DNA from: DATMNI01 sp963817515
Lineage (GTDB): Bacteria > Acidobacteriota > Terriglobia > Bryobacterales > Bryobacteraceae
Assembly: GCA_963817515.1 (NCBI GenBank)
Contig: CAWFPJ010000005.1
Coordinates: forward strand, 62,001-126,000
Direction of reading: 5' to 3'
DNA: 64,000 nt
A model generated the notes under the pieces. The model was given only the letters and a program-made list of their open reading frames with translations. It did not search any database and had not been told where the DNA came from. Shown here in pieces: positions 63,530 through 64,000 of this stretch; position 1 is the stretch's first letter, and each line of letters starts with the position of its first letter. Made by a program: the position numbers and the translations under genes.

Positions 63530-64000
63530 ACCTGCGCTCCCAGCCTCTCCACCAGCCGGTATTTTCCAGGCCGAGCGCGTTCCAACATAGATCGATCGAG
63601 TGCGCGTCCTTGCGCAACACTCCGGTTCGTGAAACCTCTGGCGGCAGTGACACCAACTGGGTGAAGCGGTCGAACACCACTTCCCTTTGGCGCTCTGAAA
63701 CCCGGGTGAGCAGGTGCCACAGCGTCAGGCCGTCGCGAGGCTTCGCGGCAGCCAGGATGCGGCTCAGCGCTGCGCCGTCTCCGCGCTCGAAGTCATTGAG
63801 CGCTTCTCGAAAGGCATCGGAGGAATCTGCATAATATGGGATCCCGGGGCCGGTCCGCTTACGGGTGACGCACTCCGCGCCGGCGGGAATGAAAGATTCA
63901 TGGCCGCCGAATTGAAATGCCACCCATCCCAGCGAAACCTTCAGTAAGCCGTTGCCGGCGCCATCCACGTTGAGCGTGTATTCGCAGCCCAGATCGACAG
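63525..64000 (-). CDS. C-terminal part of a FecR-like/anti-sigma-type protein
   Basis: The frame is open to the window edge, so the gene begins to the right of 64000; the reading before the first Met (VDLGCEYTLNVDGAGNGLLKVS) is continuous. The visible part, LGWVAFQFGGHESFIPAGAECVTRKRTGPGIPYY and DGLTLWHLLTRVSERQREVVFDRFTQL, resembles the C-terminus of FecR-domain proteins found with ECF sigma factors in Acidobacteriota. No sigma gene is visible inside the window next to it. The product would be a membrane-bound sensor. Confidence 0.65.
   Translation of the reverse strand, partial: VDLGCEYTLNVDGAGNGLLKVSLGWVAFQFGGHESFIPAGAECVTRKRTGPGIPYYADSSDAFREALNDFERGDGAALSRILAAAKPRDGLTLWHLLTRVSERQREVVFDRFTQLVSLPPEVSRTGVLRKDAHSIDLCWNALGLENTGWWRGWERRW

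Overview
The window is a GC-rich chromosomal segment from a soil-type Acidobacteriota, most likely the Bryobacterales/Solibacter group. Several families typical of that group point there: the Solibacter-type C-terminal domain (end of the beta-propeller protein at 13575-15845), the acidobacterial VWFA-related protein (38243-39340), an acidobacterial MacB-like orphan permease (21179-23576), a plug/carboxypeptidase-regulatory TonB receptor (broken, 25646-27635), the regulator-like N-terminal domain fused to TPRs (60042-61640) and many exported hydrolases. No rRNA, tRNA, CRISPR array, phage or transposase gene was seen.

Layout. 1-1.1 kb: end of a GlxA-type AraC regulator and a VapBC-like toxin-antitoxin pair. 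1.1-4 kb: an MFS carrier and an APC permease. 4-6.4 kb: a two-component system whose kinase has an ETR1-like ethylene-sensor N-terminus, plus a 51-residue membrane peptide. 6.7-10.7 kb: a TesA-YbbA-YbbP-like locus. 10.7-30 kb: mostly exported proteins: an HpaI-like aldolase, an M28 peptidase, a beta-propeller protein, a glycoside-hydrolase-like protein, TolC, an orphan ABC permease, an S9 peptidase, a degenerate TonB receptor and a PQQ dehydrogenase. 29.8-30.5 kb: a higBA module with its operator. 30.5-38 kb: pruA, an APC permease, a DUF6807 protein, a glycosyltransferase, a basic micropeptide, thiC and a BON protein. 38-41.6 kb: VWFA protein and moeA-moaC-mogA. 41.6-47.2 kb: a sugar-phosphate isomerase-like protein, an active/inactive M16 peptidase pair, an ECF sigma operon and an adenosine-specific kinase. 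47.4-50.4 kb: ribokinase, DUF507 and a polytopic membrane protein. 50.9-52.3 kb: a Crp/Fnr regulator and an odd LuxR-type regulator. 52.4-59.3 kb: a compact minus-strand run trm112 / GT9 / msbA / yicC / gmk / rpoZ / coaBC / udg, combining envelope assembly with core nucleotide and cofactor functions. 59.3-64 kb: KDPG aldolase, TPR regulator-like protein, glycosyltransferase, coiled-coil protein, cytochrome c and the end of a FecR-like protein.

Two features cut across the window. First, five long genes (ybbP-like, tolC, orphan permease, moeA, yicC) each break at one point where a net +1 base shift restores a family-length protein. Because moeA and yicC are expected to be intact, indel errors in the assembly are a serious alternative to real decay. 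Second, short palindromic repeats occur repeatedly: a CCGGCGG...CCGCCGG family (six copies, two of which supply stop codons and one of which sits inside a glycosyltransferase gene), a double-hairpin family with compensatory changes, and a 42-bp-arm inverted repeat.

The most interesting single gene is the ethylene-receptor-like hybrid histidine kinase, in which the residues known to bind copper and ethylene in plant ETR1 are all present at identical spacing. I did not find a clearly new multi-gene system.
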